Made by a program: the position numbers and the translations under genes
Assembly: GCF_018323985.1 (NCBI RefSeq)
Contig: NZ_AP024590.1
Location: forward strand, 1,798,001-1,862,000
DNA from: Enterobacter kobei
GTDB lineage: Bacteria; Pseudomonadota; Gammaproteobacteria; Enterobacterales; Enterobacteriaceae
Direction of reading: 5' to 3'
Length of the DNA: 64,000 nt
Notes under the pieces: generated by a model
Databases searched by the model: none
What the model was told of the DNA's origin: nothing
Seen by the model: the letters and a program-made list of their open reading frames with translations, nothing else
Shown here: positions 48,758 through 56,347 of the stretch, in pieces
Layout of the letters: each line of letters opens with the position of its first letter
How positions within the stretch are numbered: the stretch's first letter is position 1

Positions 48758-49682
48758 TCCTACGCAATCATCGCGGCAGGTCAACCGGATGTTCAACGAC
48801 ATCGAAGACCGGTATCTGAACATCAAGCGCCGCCTGAAAGAGCTTTTCGACCAACGCCTCACCGGACGCCAGCGGGAAACCAACGGCGAGCGGTCATGGA
48901 TGATGTGCAACAGCGAGGGCGCTGAGCCTTCGCTGTATCAGGTGAATGCCGGAAAGTTCATCTATGACATGAACGCGGCAGAGCTGGCAAGCCTGCTTCA
49001 GGTTGTTCAAGCCATACTGGACGATGCTTTGCTAGACGGAGGCAGCCAGAACCTGTGGGCGATGGATTACGTCACCGCTGAGTATGAGCGCGGCACGCTG
49101 AATGCCTTCACCAACCTGTCGGTGCAGTCTCCGGTGTACGCCAGCCAGACGACGCTGATGCAGTTGCTATCAAGCCCGGCATATCAGAACCAGATCGCCA
49201 GCGCCTACATCAGCACCTATAGCGACTGGAAAGGCATTAGCGACACTGCTCGCGCAGATCTGGCGAATGTCATTGCTGATTCAATCGGTCGGGGCATTAA
49301 CCCTCGCGAGACTGCCAGCATTGTTAGTAAGCGCCTTGATGTGTCCATGGCTAAGGCCAAGAACATCGCTCAGACTGAGCAGGTCGGTGCGTTGCGGCAG
49401 GCGCAATGGAATGAAACGGACTGGGCTGCCGATAGGCTAGGGCTTAATACTTCCCTGATGTGGTTATCAGCGCTCAAGCCAACGACGCGCAGCTGGCACG
49501 CCAGCCGCCACGGCAAGGTGTACACCACCGAAGAGGTGCGGGACTTCTATGCCGGTACTGGCAACCGGTACAACTGCTATTGCAGCCAGATTCCGGTGCT
49601 TCTCAACGACGATGGCAGCATTTTCAACGAAGGGTTAGCGGATAAGCTGGCCCAAGAACGCAAGGCGTGGCAATCTCAGTAA
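48699..49682 (+). CDS. MuF-like phage head morphogenesis protein
   Basis: This 327-aa protein has the SPP1-gp7/MuF domain in its C-terminal third (AKNIAQTEQVGALRQAQWNE; SWHASRHGKVYTTEEVRDFY; NRYNCYCSQIPVL). It is a minor head protein bound to the portal. Three consecutive ATG codons mark the start; any may be used. Confidence 0.88.
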   Translation: MMMTAQTRIGTPIVPRNKADPTQSSRQVNRMFNDIEDRYLNIKRRLKELFDQRLTGRQRETNGERSWMMCNSEGAEPSLYQVNAGKFIYDMNAAELASLLQVVQAILDDALLDGGSQNLWAMDYVTAEYERGTLNAFTNLSVQSPVYASQTTLMQLLSSPAYQNQIASAYISTYSDWKGISDTARADLANVIADSIGRGINPRETASIVSKRLDVSMAKAKNIAQTEQVGALRQAQWNETDWAADRLGLNTSLMWLSALKPTTRSWHASRHGKVYTTEEVRDFYAGTGNRYNCYCSQIPVLLNDDGSIFNEGLADKLAQERKAWQSQ

Positions 49683-49709
49683 GTCATGGTAAATAATGAG
49701 GTTGATTAA

Positions 49710-49889
49710 ATGAAACTAACTGAAAGTCACGTAGAAGGCGGTCGAATGCAGTTTACGGCTACTTTTAAGTCAGAACGTAGGGATGAAGTTCATTCTTACG
49801 GAGTAATTACAGAGGATGAAAGCCATGCTCGGGAAACGATTATGAGTTGGGCTGAATCCCACGGATATACTGATGAAGACTTCATCTAA
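49710..49889 (+). CDS. Small acidic phage protein
   Basis: This 59-aa protein (MKLTESHVEGGRMQFTATFK, ending GYTDEDFI) has its own terminator directly after the stop. It lies between the head protein and the maturation protease and is more AT-rich than its neighbours, so it could be a moron. The function is unknown. Confidence 0.65.
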   Translation: MKLTESHVEGGRMQFTATFKSERRDEVHSYGVITEDESHARETIMSWAESHGYTDEDFI

Positions 49890-49897
49890 AAAATAAG

Positions 49898-49923
49898 AAC
49901 CCTCCACACGGAGGGTTTTTTAT
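49898..49923 (+). terminator. Terminator within the head operon
   Basis: AACCCTCC-ACAC-GGAGGGTT is followed by TTTTATT, after the 59-aa gene. Confidence 0.82.
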
Positions 49924-49952
49924 TGCCTTAAATCCACCAACGAGGACCCAGC

Positions 49953-51137
49953 ATGAAACGCAACCGCGTTAACGTGCTGACCGTCGTCAACTCCGCTTCA
50001 AACATCACTACTGAAACCATCGACGGCAAGCCACATATCGTGGTTCGCGGCATCACGCCTGTCGTGGACGATATTGTGATGAACCGGAAGTTGTACCCGG
50101 CAGCAGAAATCGAAAAAGCCTACAACACACTGGAGCGTAACCCTATGCCGCTGGGCCACCCGAAAGTGGACGGCAAGCATGTTTCTGCGCGCGATGTCCG
50201 GGCGGTGAATAACTATCACGTCGGCGCATGGCTCCAGAACGTCAGCCATAAAGACGGTAAGGTCAGCGGAGACATGTACGTCGACCGCCAGTACGCCGAA
50301 TCCAGCGATAAGGGCAAGCGCCTGATCAACCGCCTGGATGAGATGGTTGCTGGCAGCAACTCCGAGCCTATCCATATCTCCACCGGCTTGCTGTATTCCG
50401 GTATCACTGCCAATGGTGAATCGAAGGGCAAGAAGTACAACGAGATCGCCACCAACATGATGTTTGACCATGTGGCGGTGCTGCTTGATGAACCCGGCGC
50501 AGGAACACCAGAAGAAGGCGTTGGCATCTTCGTTAATGCCGAGGGTGATGAGATTGAGATAGAAGTCGTCAATCTTGAAGACTCCAACATTCACGATCCG
50601 CAAGACACCACTTTAAAAACATTTCTCAACCAGCTAAAGGCGTTTTTCAGCGCCAACAGCGACTCAACCCAGAAGGAAACAGACCCGATGAAAGAACTCA
50701 TCGTTAATGCGCTGAAGGCTAAAGGCAAATCGGTTGACGGCAAAACCGACGCCGAACTGATGGACGCGTACAACCAGATGCTGGCGGAAAACGCCGAAGG
50801 CAAACAAGAGACGCCTGAAGAAAAGGTCGCCCGCGAGAAGGCCGAGAAGGAAGAACGCGATCGAGCCAACAACCAGGCGGAAGCACCGGCATGGTTTAAG
50901 CCTTTCGCTGAAAAGCTGAACACCATCGAAAGCGGTCTTGCGGTAAACGCAGACAAAGAGAAAGGCGAAAAGCGCAATGCTGTGAAGGCGAAGTTTGGCC
51001 TGGACGATCTGGCCGTTAATGCTCTCGATGGCGCGGCCCTTGATGGCCTCTACGCACAATGCCACACCTCAACCGGCCTGAATGGTGCATTCCGCCATAC
51101 GGCTACCAATCAATCTGTCAGCGAAATGCCGGAGTAA
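49953..51137 (+). CDS. DUF2213 head maturation protease / scaffold
   Basis: This 394-aa protein has an N-terminal DUF2213 protease-like domain (GITPVVDDIVMNRKLYPAAE; MPLGHPKVDGKHVSARDVRA). A charged, helical C-terminal half (KVAREKAEKEERDRANNQAE) is typical of scaffold. A short tail follows (FRHTATNQSVSEMPE). It precedes the decoration-like and capsid genes. Confidence 0.85.
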   Translation: MKRNRVNVLTVVNSASNITTETIDGKPHIVVRGITPVVDDIVMNRKLYPAAEIEKAYNTLERNPMPLGHPKVDGKHVSARDVRAVNNYHVGAWLQNVSHKDGKVSGDMYVDRQYAESSDKGKRLINRLDEMVAGSNSEPIHISTGLLYSGITANGESKGKKYNEIATNMMFDHVAVLLDEPGAGTPEEGVGIFVNAEGDEIEIEVVNLEDSNIHDPQDTTLKTFLNQLKAFFSANSDSTQKETDPMKELIVNALKAKGKSVDGKTDAELMDAYNQMLAENAEGKQETPEEKVAREKAEKEERDRANNQAEAPAWFKPFAEKLNTIESGLAVNADKEKGEKRNAVKAKFGLDDLAVNALDGAALDGLYAQCHTSTGLNGAFRHTATNQSVSEMPE

Positions 51138-51140
51138 ATA

Positions 51141-51575
51141 ATGGCTAAAGATGGAAAGCATGTAATCCACGCGGGTGGTGTATTCCCTAATCCGCTGCTC
51201 AATCGTGAAGGTGGCGCGGCTGCCTCTACTCTGCCTGGCACAGTTGGTTTCTTCAACGCCTCTGACAAGTTTGCCGCATCCGTGGCAGGCGCTGAGAGTG
51301 CGATTAAGTACGTAGCCAATAAAGACTACCTGCGCTGCCTCAGCGTTGATGATGCGATCGCCGCTAACGAGCTGGTTATTGGTATTCACCCGCTGCCTGG
51401 CATGTTCCTGAACGTTCGTGCCGCTGCTGGCACCTACACCAAGGGCCAGCCTGTAGCCGTAGCAAATGGTCGCGTCACCGCCGTTGTGGCTGATGCCGTT
51501 GTATTCGCCTACATCGAAGAAGATAAAGCTGTCACTGCGGTGGCCGGCGATCTGATTCGCGTTGTGTTCAAGTAA
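51141..51575 (+). CDS. Capsid decoration/cement-like protein
   Basis: This 144-aa beta-rich protein (GVFPNPLLNREGGAAASTLP; GQPVAVANGRVTAVV; AYIEEDKAVTAVAGDLIRVV) sits between the scaffold-protease and the major capsid protein, where siphoviruses encode head decoration proteins. Assignment rests on position and fold-like pattern. Confidence 0.65.
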   Translation: MAKDGKHVIHAGGVFPNPLLNREGGAAASTLPGTVGFFNASDKFAASVAGAESAIKYVANKDYLRCLSVDDAIAANELVIGIHPLPGMFLNVRAAAGTYTKGQPVAVANGRVTAVVADAVVFAYIEEDKAVTAVAGDLIRVVFK

Positions 51576-51585
51576 GGAGCACTGA

Positions 51586-52671
51586 ATGTTTGTATTCTCC
51601 AAGTCTATCGGCGAAAAGACCGGTAACGCAGAAGTTAACCAGTGGCAGTTCAACAACCTGCAAAATGAGCGTAATGCCAGTGCGCAGGCTGTTGCTGACT
51701 TTCTGGCCCGCACGCGATTTGGCGAAAATGGTCATCTGGACGCGGTAAACGCTGTAGATGACATTCGCCGCCTGTACCGCGCATTTGATACCACGGTGTT
51801 GCAGCAGTTCGAACCTAACACCGAATTCACGCTGCTGAACGACCTGATGCCACTGTCTCGTTCAGTGCGCATTGAACAGTCACGCTACGACTATGCCCGT
51901 ACCGGCGGTCGTGGTTGGGCTCACACGTCCATGTCCGGCCAGGTCGGTGCGGCACTTGATGCCCGCAGCTACACCTTCGACGGTACGATGGTTCCGATCC
52001 ACGACTCGGGCTTCAAGTTCGAATGGCGTGACCCGATCTTCAACAGCCCGTCGGCGCTTCAGTCTCAGGCTGATGCTCAGCGCGGTTCGGTAGAAGACGT
52101 CCAGCGTCGTTACGTTGACTACATCTTCAACGGCTTCCGCGATAAAGCGGGTAACTTCGCCGTGTTTGATGGCCTTACCTGGAAGGGACTGAAAGACGAC
52201 GAGCGTGTAGCGCAGATCGATCTGGGCGCTTCCGGTCTGAATATCGACTTTACCTCTGGCACTGCAACGTCTCAGGCAATTCGTGCTGGCGCGATCGCGT
52301 TGCGTGACCAGATGCGACGCATCAATAGCCAGTATGCCGAGCAGACCTGGTATGTGTCCGGTGAAATCATTTCTAACCTGGAGCGCTACTTCTCTGACAA
52401 CTTCCAGTCGGGCACCATCATGGATGAGATCCTGAAACTGACCGGCGTGGCAGCGATTAAAGAAGACAGCCAGTTGACTGGTAACGAAATCGTCATTGTT
52501 CCACTAGGCGCAGGCGTTATCGCTCCGATCGTCGGCCAGGCTATCGGCACCGTTGCATCTCCGCGCCCTGAGTACAACAGCGACTACATCTGGCGCACCT
52601 GGGGCGCAATGGGGTTGATGGTTAAGCAGGACATCAACAACAAATACTCCGTAATTCACGCATCGAGCTGA
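51586..52671 (+). CDS. Major capsid protein (HK97-fold family)
   Basis: This 361-aa protein matches a family of siphovirus major capsid proteins (DTTVLQQFEPNTEFTLLNDL; YARTGGRGWAHTSMSGQVGA; PRPEYNSDYIWRTWGAMGLM). It builds the icosahedral shell. Position after protease and decoration genes supports the call. Confidence 0.85.
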   Translation: MFVFSKSIGEKTGNAEVNQWQFNNLQNERNASAQAVADFLARTRFGENGHLDAVNAVDDIRRLYRAFDTTVLQQFEPNTEFTLLNDLMPLSRSVRIEQSRYDYARTGGRGWAHTSMSGQVGAALDARSYTFDGTMVPIHDSGFKFEWRDPIFNSPSALQSQADAQRGSVEDVQRRYVDYIFNGFRDKAGNFAVFDGLTWKGLKDDERVAQIDLGASGLNIDFTSGTATSQAIRAGAIALRDQMRRINSQYAEQTWYVSGEIISNLERYFSDNFQSGTIMDEILKLTGVAAIKEDSQLTGNEIVIVPLGAGVIAPIVGQAIGTVASPRPEYNSDYIWRTWGAMGLMVKQDINNKYSVIHASS

Positions 52672-52680
52672 GGATAAATC

Positions 52681-53046
52681 ATGGCACTGGTAGAAATCGT
52701 AGCAAGCAACCTGCACGCCGGTGCCGATCTCCGCAAACTGGAGGTCGGCGCTGTGGTCGACGTAGACGAAGCGACCGCTGACCGCTGGATCAAAACCGGC
52801 AAAGCGAAGGAAACCGACAAGAAGAAGGGCGAAAAGCTCACCTTCGAAGTGGCAACTCCTTCCGCTAAATCAGCAGACCTGTCTGGGCTGCAAAAGCAAC
52901 TCGCCGACGCGCTGGAGCAGAACGAAAAGCTGACCGCTGACGCTGAAGCTAAAGACAAGGCTCACGCCGACGCGCTGGAAGCAGAAAAGAAACGCGCGGA
53001 TGATGCCGAAGCTGCGCTGGAAGAACTGAAGAAGAAGGTGAAATAA
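52681..53046 (+). CDS. Hypothetical head-region protein with coiled-coil tail
   Basis: This 121-aa protein has a small N-terminal domain (VGAVVDVDEATADRWIKTGK) and a highly charged C-terminal coiled coil (KAHADALEAEKKRADDAEAA). Similar proteins occur right after capsid genes. The function is unknown. Confidence 0.68.
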   Translation: MALVEIVASNLHAGADLRKLEVGAVVDVDEATADRWIKTGKAKETDKKKGEKLTFEVATPSAKSADLSGLQKQLADALEQNEKLTADAEAKDKAHADALEAEKKRADDAEAALEELKKKVK

Positions 53047-53048
53047 CA

Positions 53049-53429
53049 ATGGCGACCCCAGTTACGGCTGACGATGTGAAAGGCTTCCTCTCCGAATTGG
53101 GGTATGCCATCCCTGACGCTTTGCTTACTCCAATCCTCTGCGTGGTCAACAAGATTATCCCGTGCCTTGAAGGAGCGGGTTATGACGACTGTTCCTCAAA
53201 GCTGATTCTGATGTATGCAGCAGCGTTGATGGCTACGTCGTCCGGCGCGCGCCGCATCAAATCACAGGGTGCGCCGTCTGGCGCGTCCCGTTCGTTTGAA
53301 TATGGCGATGACAGCATTACCTGGCTGAGAAACTCTTTGTCTCAACTCGACACGAGCGGATGCACTGGGGAGCTTCCTATTAGTGCAGGTAACACTGTCG
53401 GCTTCTTTGACGTTGTCGGGGGATGTTGA
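53049..53429 (+). CDS. Head-tail connector-like protein
   Basis: This 126-aa helical protein (MATPVTADDVKGFLSELGYA; SKLILMYAAALMATSSGARR) ends at a codon overlapping the next start. Position after the capsid gene suits a gp6-like adaptor. Homology was not verified. Confidence 0.65.
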   Translation: MATPVTADDVKGFLSELGYAIPDALLTPILCVVNKIIPCLEGAGYDDCSSKLILMYAAALMATSSGARRIKSQGAPSGASRSFEYGDDSITWLRNSLSQLDTSGCTGELPISAGNTVGFFDVVGGC

Positions 53430-53599
53430 TGACGTACAAATCAGTTAAGCATGGGCTGCCGCGTTCATTCGTCCGCGTCTGGGTGATGACCGACACCGGG
53501 CGGGAGACTACCGGCTACGTTAAATCGGACGGCGAGTGGCATATCAACTGCCCGCGCATCCGGGCTACTGGCGCTGTTGTGTTGCGATGGAGGGAGTGA
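53429..53599 (+). CDS. Hypothetical small head-tail protein
   Basis: This 56-aa protein (MTYKSVKHGLPRSFVRVWVM, ending GAVVLRWRE) starts in an ATGA-like overlap with the preceding stop. It is beta-rich and basic. The function is unknown. Confidence 0.65.
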   Translation: MTYKSVKHGLPRSFVRVWVMTDTGRETTGYVKSDGEWHINCPRIRATGAVVLRWRE

Positions 53600-53602
53600 G
53601 CC

Positions 53603-53953
53603 ATGTCTAACGTCGCAAACTGGTCATACACCGCCACGGCGACCATCTGGCGCAAGCTGGAAGGCAATGACGAATACGGCGATCCGCTTGGCTATGCTGA
53701 GCCTGAGCAAATCCTCTGTGATTACGAGGGCGGCCTGTCGAAGCGTATCGGCAATCTCGGCGCTGAAATCGTCGTTAAAAACACTGTCTGGACGGAGTTT
53801 GCACTGGCGGAGGCTGGTGACTATCTGCTGATTGGCATATCGACCGAAGCTGACCCTGTTGTGGCTGGTGCCGACGAGGTGCGTCAGGTTATCCGTTATG
53901 CCGACACGTTCGAGCGACTGGCGGATGATTATGCGATTTTGACCGGAGTGTAG
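53603..53953 (+). CDS. Head closure-like protein
   Basis: This 116-aa protein (ANWSYTATATIWRKLEGNDE; LCDYEGGLSKRIGNLGAEIV) has the beta-rich pattern of head-closure proteins and lies in the correct slot between connector and tail-completion genes. The call is positional. Confidence 0.62.
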   Translation: MSNVANWSYTATATIWRKLEGNDEYGDPLGYAEPEQILCDYEGGLSKRIGNLGAEIVVKNTVWTEFALAEAGDYLLIGISTEADPVVAGADEVRQVIRYADTFERLADDYAILTGV

Positions 53954-53955
53954 CC

Positions 53956-54420
53956 ATGGGCATTAAAGTGAAAGGCTTAAGTCAGGCTAAAAAGCACCTG
54001 AACGATGTCATCAACGACGTTAAGGGGCGCAAAGTAATTCGCGCGTTGCAGTCGGCGATGATTCTCATCGGTGCACGGGCAGCCTATTACACCCCGATCG
54101 ACACCTCTACGCTGATTAACAGCCAATTCCGCGAAATAGATGCTGGCGGCGTGTTCATTACCGGGCGCATTGGTTACTCAGCCAACTATGCGGTGTATGT
54201 ACACGAGGCGTCAGGAAAGTTAAAAGGCCAGCCGCGAGCTCACTTCGGTGTGACCAGCAATCGTTCTTCAGTCGGACCGCAGAAACCGAAGGAGTTCGGC
54301 GGCGGGACAGGAACGGGGAATTATTGGGATCCGCATGGCGAACCGCAGTTCCTGACCAAAGGCGCGAATGACGAGCGCGAAAGTGTTGACGCAGTGATGC
54401 GTAAGGAGCTTGCACTATGA
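53956..54420 (+). CDS. HK97 gp10-like tail-completion protein
   Basis: This 154-aa protein resembles the HK97-gp10 family (ILIGARAAYYTPIDTSTLIN; VHEASGKLKGQPRAHFG). It completes the head-tail interface. It overlaps the next gene by 4 bp. Confidence 0.75.
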   Translation: MGIKVKGLSQAKKHLNDVINDVKGRKVIRALQSAMILIGARAAYYTPIDTSTLINSQFREIDAGGVFITGRIGYSANYAVYVHEASGKLKGQPRAHFGVTSNRSSVGPQKPKEFGGGTGTGNYWDPHGEPQFLTKGANDERESVDAVMRKELAL

Positions 54421-54800
54421 CACCCATGATGCACGAGCGGGTGCGGAATATGTTTGGCGAAGCCGGGCTAACTACCGGCTTCACGGTGCAGCAGTTGATG
54501 TACGACGACCCCGGCGACCTGTCGAAGGCGATCATGGTATTTAGGCCAAACGGCGGGTCGAATATCAGAACAAATCTCGGGTCTGAGTATCACGTCCTGG
54601 TCGACGTTGTCGGCGCGAAGGATAAGCGCAAAGACGCACTCAGCGCCGTGCAGCGTATCGTCGATTATGTCCAGGCTAACCCCATGGCTGACGATTGCGT
54701 CGGCTACATCCAGAACATGGGCGCAATCCCCGCGCCGGTGCTCACAGAAGAAGGGCGAATAGTTTTCCGACTGCAGTTCGCCTGCACTTACGGCGAATAG
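54417..54800 (+). CDS. Tail terminator-like protein
   Basis: This 127-aa alpha/beta protein (MHERVRNMFGEAGLTTGFTV; ALSAVQRIVDYVQANPM) lies just before the tail tube gene, where the tail terminator (gpU-like) is encoded. The identity is inferred from order and size. Confidence 0.65.
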   Translation: MTPMMHERVRNMFGEAGLTTGFTVQQLMYDDPGDLSKAIMVFRPNGGSNIRTNLGSEYHVLVDVVGAKDKRKDALSAVQRIVDYVQANPMADDCVGYIQNMGAIPAPVLTEEGRIVFRLQFACTYGE

Positions 54801-54815
54801 CCATCCCAACCAAAT

Positions 54816-54840
54816 AACCCGCTCCGGCGGGTTTTCTTTT
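54816..54840 (+). terminator. Weak terminator before the tail tube gene
   Basis: AACCCGC-TCC-GGCGGGTT with a TTCTTTT tail. Confidence 0.55.
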
Positions 54841-54862
54841 ATACGTCAAAGAGGAGTTACAC

Positions 54863-55606
54863 ATGGCTAATTGCCAGAACTCGAACGAGCGCCTGTTCGG
54901 CGGTGCGGTCGTGCTGGAAGTCGCCGATGGCTGCCCGGACGTCAAACCACTCGAAGCGGAGTGGATGGCGCTGGCCGCTGGTACGTCAAAAGGCTTCGAC
55001 TTTAACCCGAACTCGGTTACCTCAGATGCGGATGACGGCGGCGGCTATGTCGAGACCATCATCACTAACAGTGACTTTACCCTGAGCTTTGAAGGCGAAG
55101 TACGCAAGAAGGACAAACTGGATCAGTACGGCGTCGGCAAGTTCATTAAGTATTTCGCTGACGAGCTGAAGGCCAAGCGTCAGCCTGGTATGTGGGTGCG
55201 AATGGACTACGGCCCGGTCGAATTCATCGGCTACATGAACATCACGGCGCTGAGTTCTGACGGCGGCACTAACGACATCGTCACGTTCTCCACCGAGTTC
55301 AAAGTCGGTGATGCGAGCACCATTGAAGTGAACGAAATAACTTCGGTGGCGGTGACTGGCGTGACGGTAACCCCGGCAACCAGCACTGGTGCGGCGGGCG
55401 GGACCAGCACCTTCACGGTGAATATCGCTCCAACCAGTGCCACCAACAAAGACTTCTCCGTTGCATCAACCGATCCAACCAAAGCCACGGCCACCGCTTT
55501 CGGCAACACTGTGACGGTGAGCCGTGTCGCCACCGGCAGCGCACAGATCATCATCAACACCGAAGACGGCAACTTTGTGGCCGTGCATACGGTTACCGTT
55601 ACCTAA
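54863..55606 (+). CDS. Tail tube protein with C-terminal Ig-like (BIG2) domain
   Basis: This 247-aa protein has a tail tube domain in residues 1-155 (RLFGGAVVLEVADGCPD; FKVGDASTIEV). A bacterial Ig-like domain follows at about 160-247 (VTPATSTGAAGGTSTFTVNI; VASTDPTKATATAFGNTVTV). Ig-like additions on tube proteins sit on the tail surface and may aid weak adhesion. Confidence 0.85.
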   Translation: MANCQNSNERLFGGAVVLEVADGCPDVKPLEAEWMALAAGTSKGFDFNPNSVTSDADDGGGYVETIITNSDFTLSFEGEVRKKDKLDQYGVGKFIKYFADELKAKRQPGMWVRMDYGPVEFIGYMNITALSSDGGTNDIVTFSTEFKVGDASTIEVNEITSVAVTGVTVTPATSTGAAGGTSTFTVNIAPTSATNKDFSVASTDPTKATATAFGNTVTVSRVATGSAQIIINTEDGNFVAVHTVTVT

Positions 55607-55663
55607 CGTACATTCCAAAGGGCGGCGTGCTGCCCTTGATAATGACCGTTTACTGGAAGGCCT

Positions 55664-56335
55664 ATGACCGCTTTAATCGATATTGGCGAACTCTCAATTA
55701 GCGACAGCCGTACTGACGGGAAAGACTATCTGCTGCGCCCTTCATTCGAGGCTATGACTAGGATCGGCACTCCGGCAGAGATTGTGCAGACGTACGCCAC
55801 CATACACGGCAATGACGTCGCTCAGCTCGTTGAGGTCTGCGCTGGCACACTGATGCGCTTCCCTCAATGGCTATCACCTTCATTCAACCGCGCAGCCGAG
55901 AAGCTGTTATCAACATGCATGCTTGTGCTGCAGGCGTGTTGTGATGATGACCTAACGCCAATGATCGGCGAGTGGAAGGGGTGGCGACAATGTGTTGTAT
56001 ACCGCCCCGGCCAGATGCCAAAAAACGACATCATCGTGCTGGCGCAGCACCTCATGCAGCACGGTGTTGTCGGAAAGGCCAAGATACGCCAGTTGCAGCG
56101 CCACGAATCAGGCGAGCATACAACAGAGTTCAAAGCATTCGACTACATCAGCGCGGCACGTAGTCACTTTGGCATGAACCGCACCGAGGCCTCTCAGTTA
56201 ACGATGACAGAATTTCAAATGCTACTGGCGGCAAAATATCCGGACCAGAAAGGCTTCACTCGCGATGAATACGAAAGCATCGCCGACGAATACCTGGCAA
56301 AACAAGCTGCACGAAGGGCGAGAGCAAAGAAATAA
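55664..56335 (+). CDS. Tail assembly chaperone-like protein
   Basis: This 223-aa protein lies between tail tube and tape measure, the position of G/GT-type chaperones. Its C-terminus (EYLAKQAARRARAKK) is basic. The gap to the tape measure gene is only 12 bp, so a frameshifted extension is not evident. The call is positional. Confidence 0.68.
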   Translation: MTALIDIGELSISDSRTDGKDYLLRPSFEAMTRIGTPAEIVQTYATIHGNDVAQLVEVCAGTLMRFPQWLSPSFNRAAEKLLSTCMLVLQACCDDDLTPMIGEWKGWRQCVVYRPGQMPKNDIIVLAQHLMQHGVVGKAKIRQLQRHESGEHTTEFKAFDYISAARSHFGMNRTEASQLTMTEFQMLLAAKYPDQKGFTRDEYESIADEYLAKQAARRARAKK

Positions 56336-56347
56336 CCGGAGAATGAC

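Noticed and set aside
55664..56347. Programmed frameshift of the tail chaperone gene (G/GT type)
   Set aside because: Only 12 bp separate it from the tape measure gene and no slippery heptamer with an open alternative frame was found.
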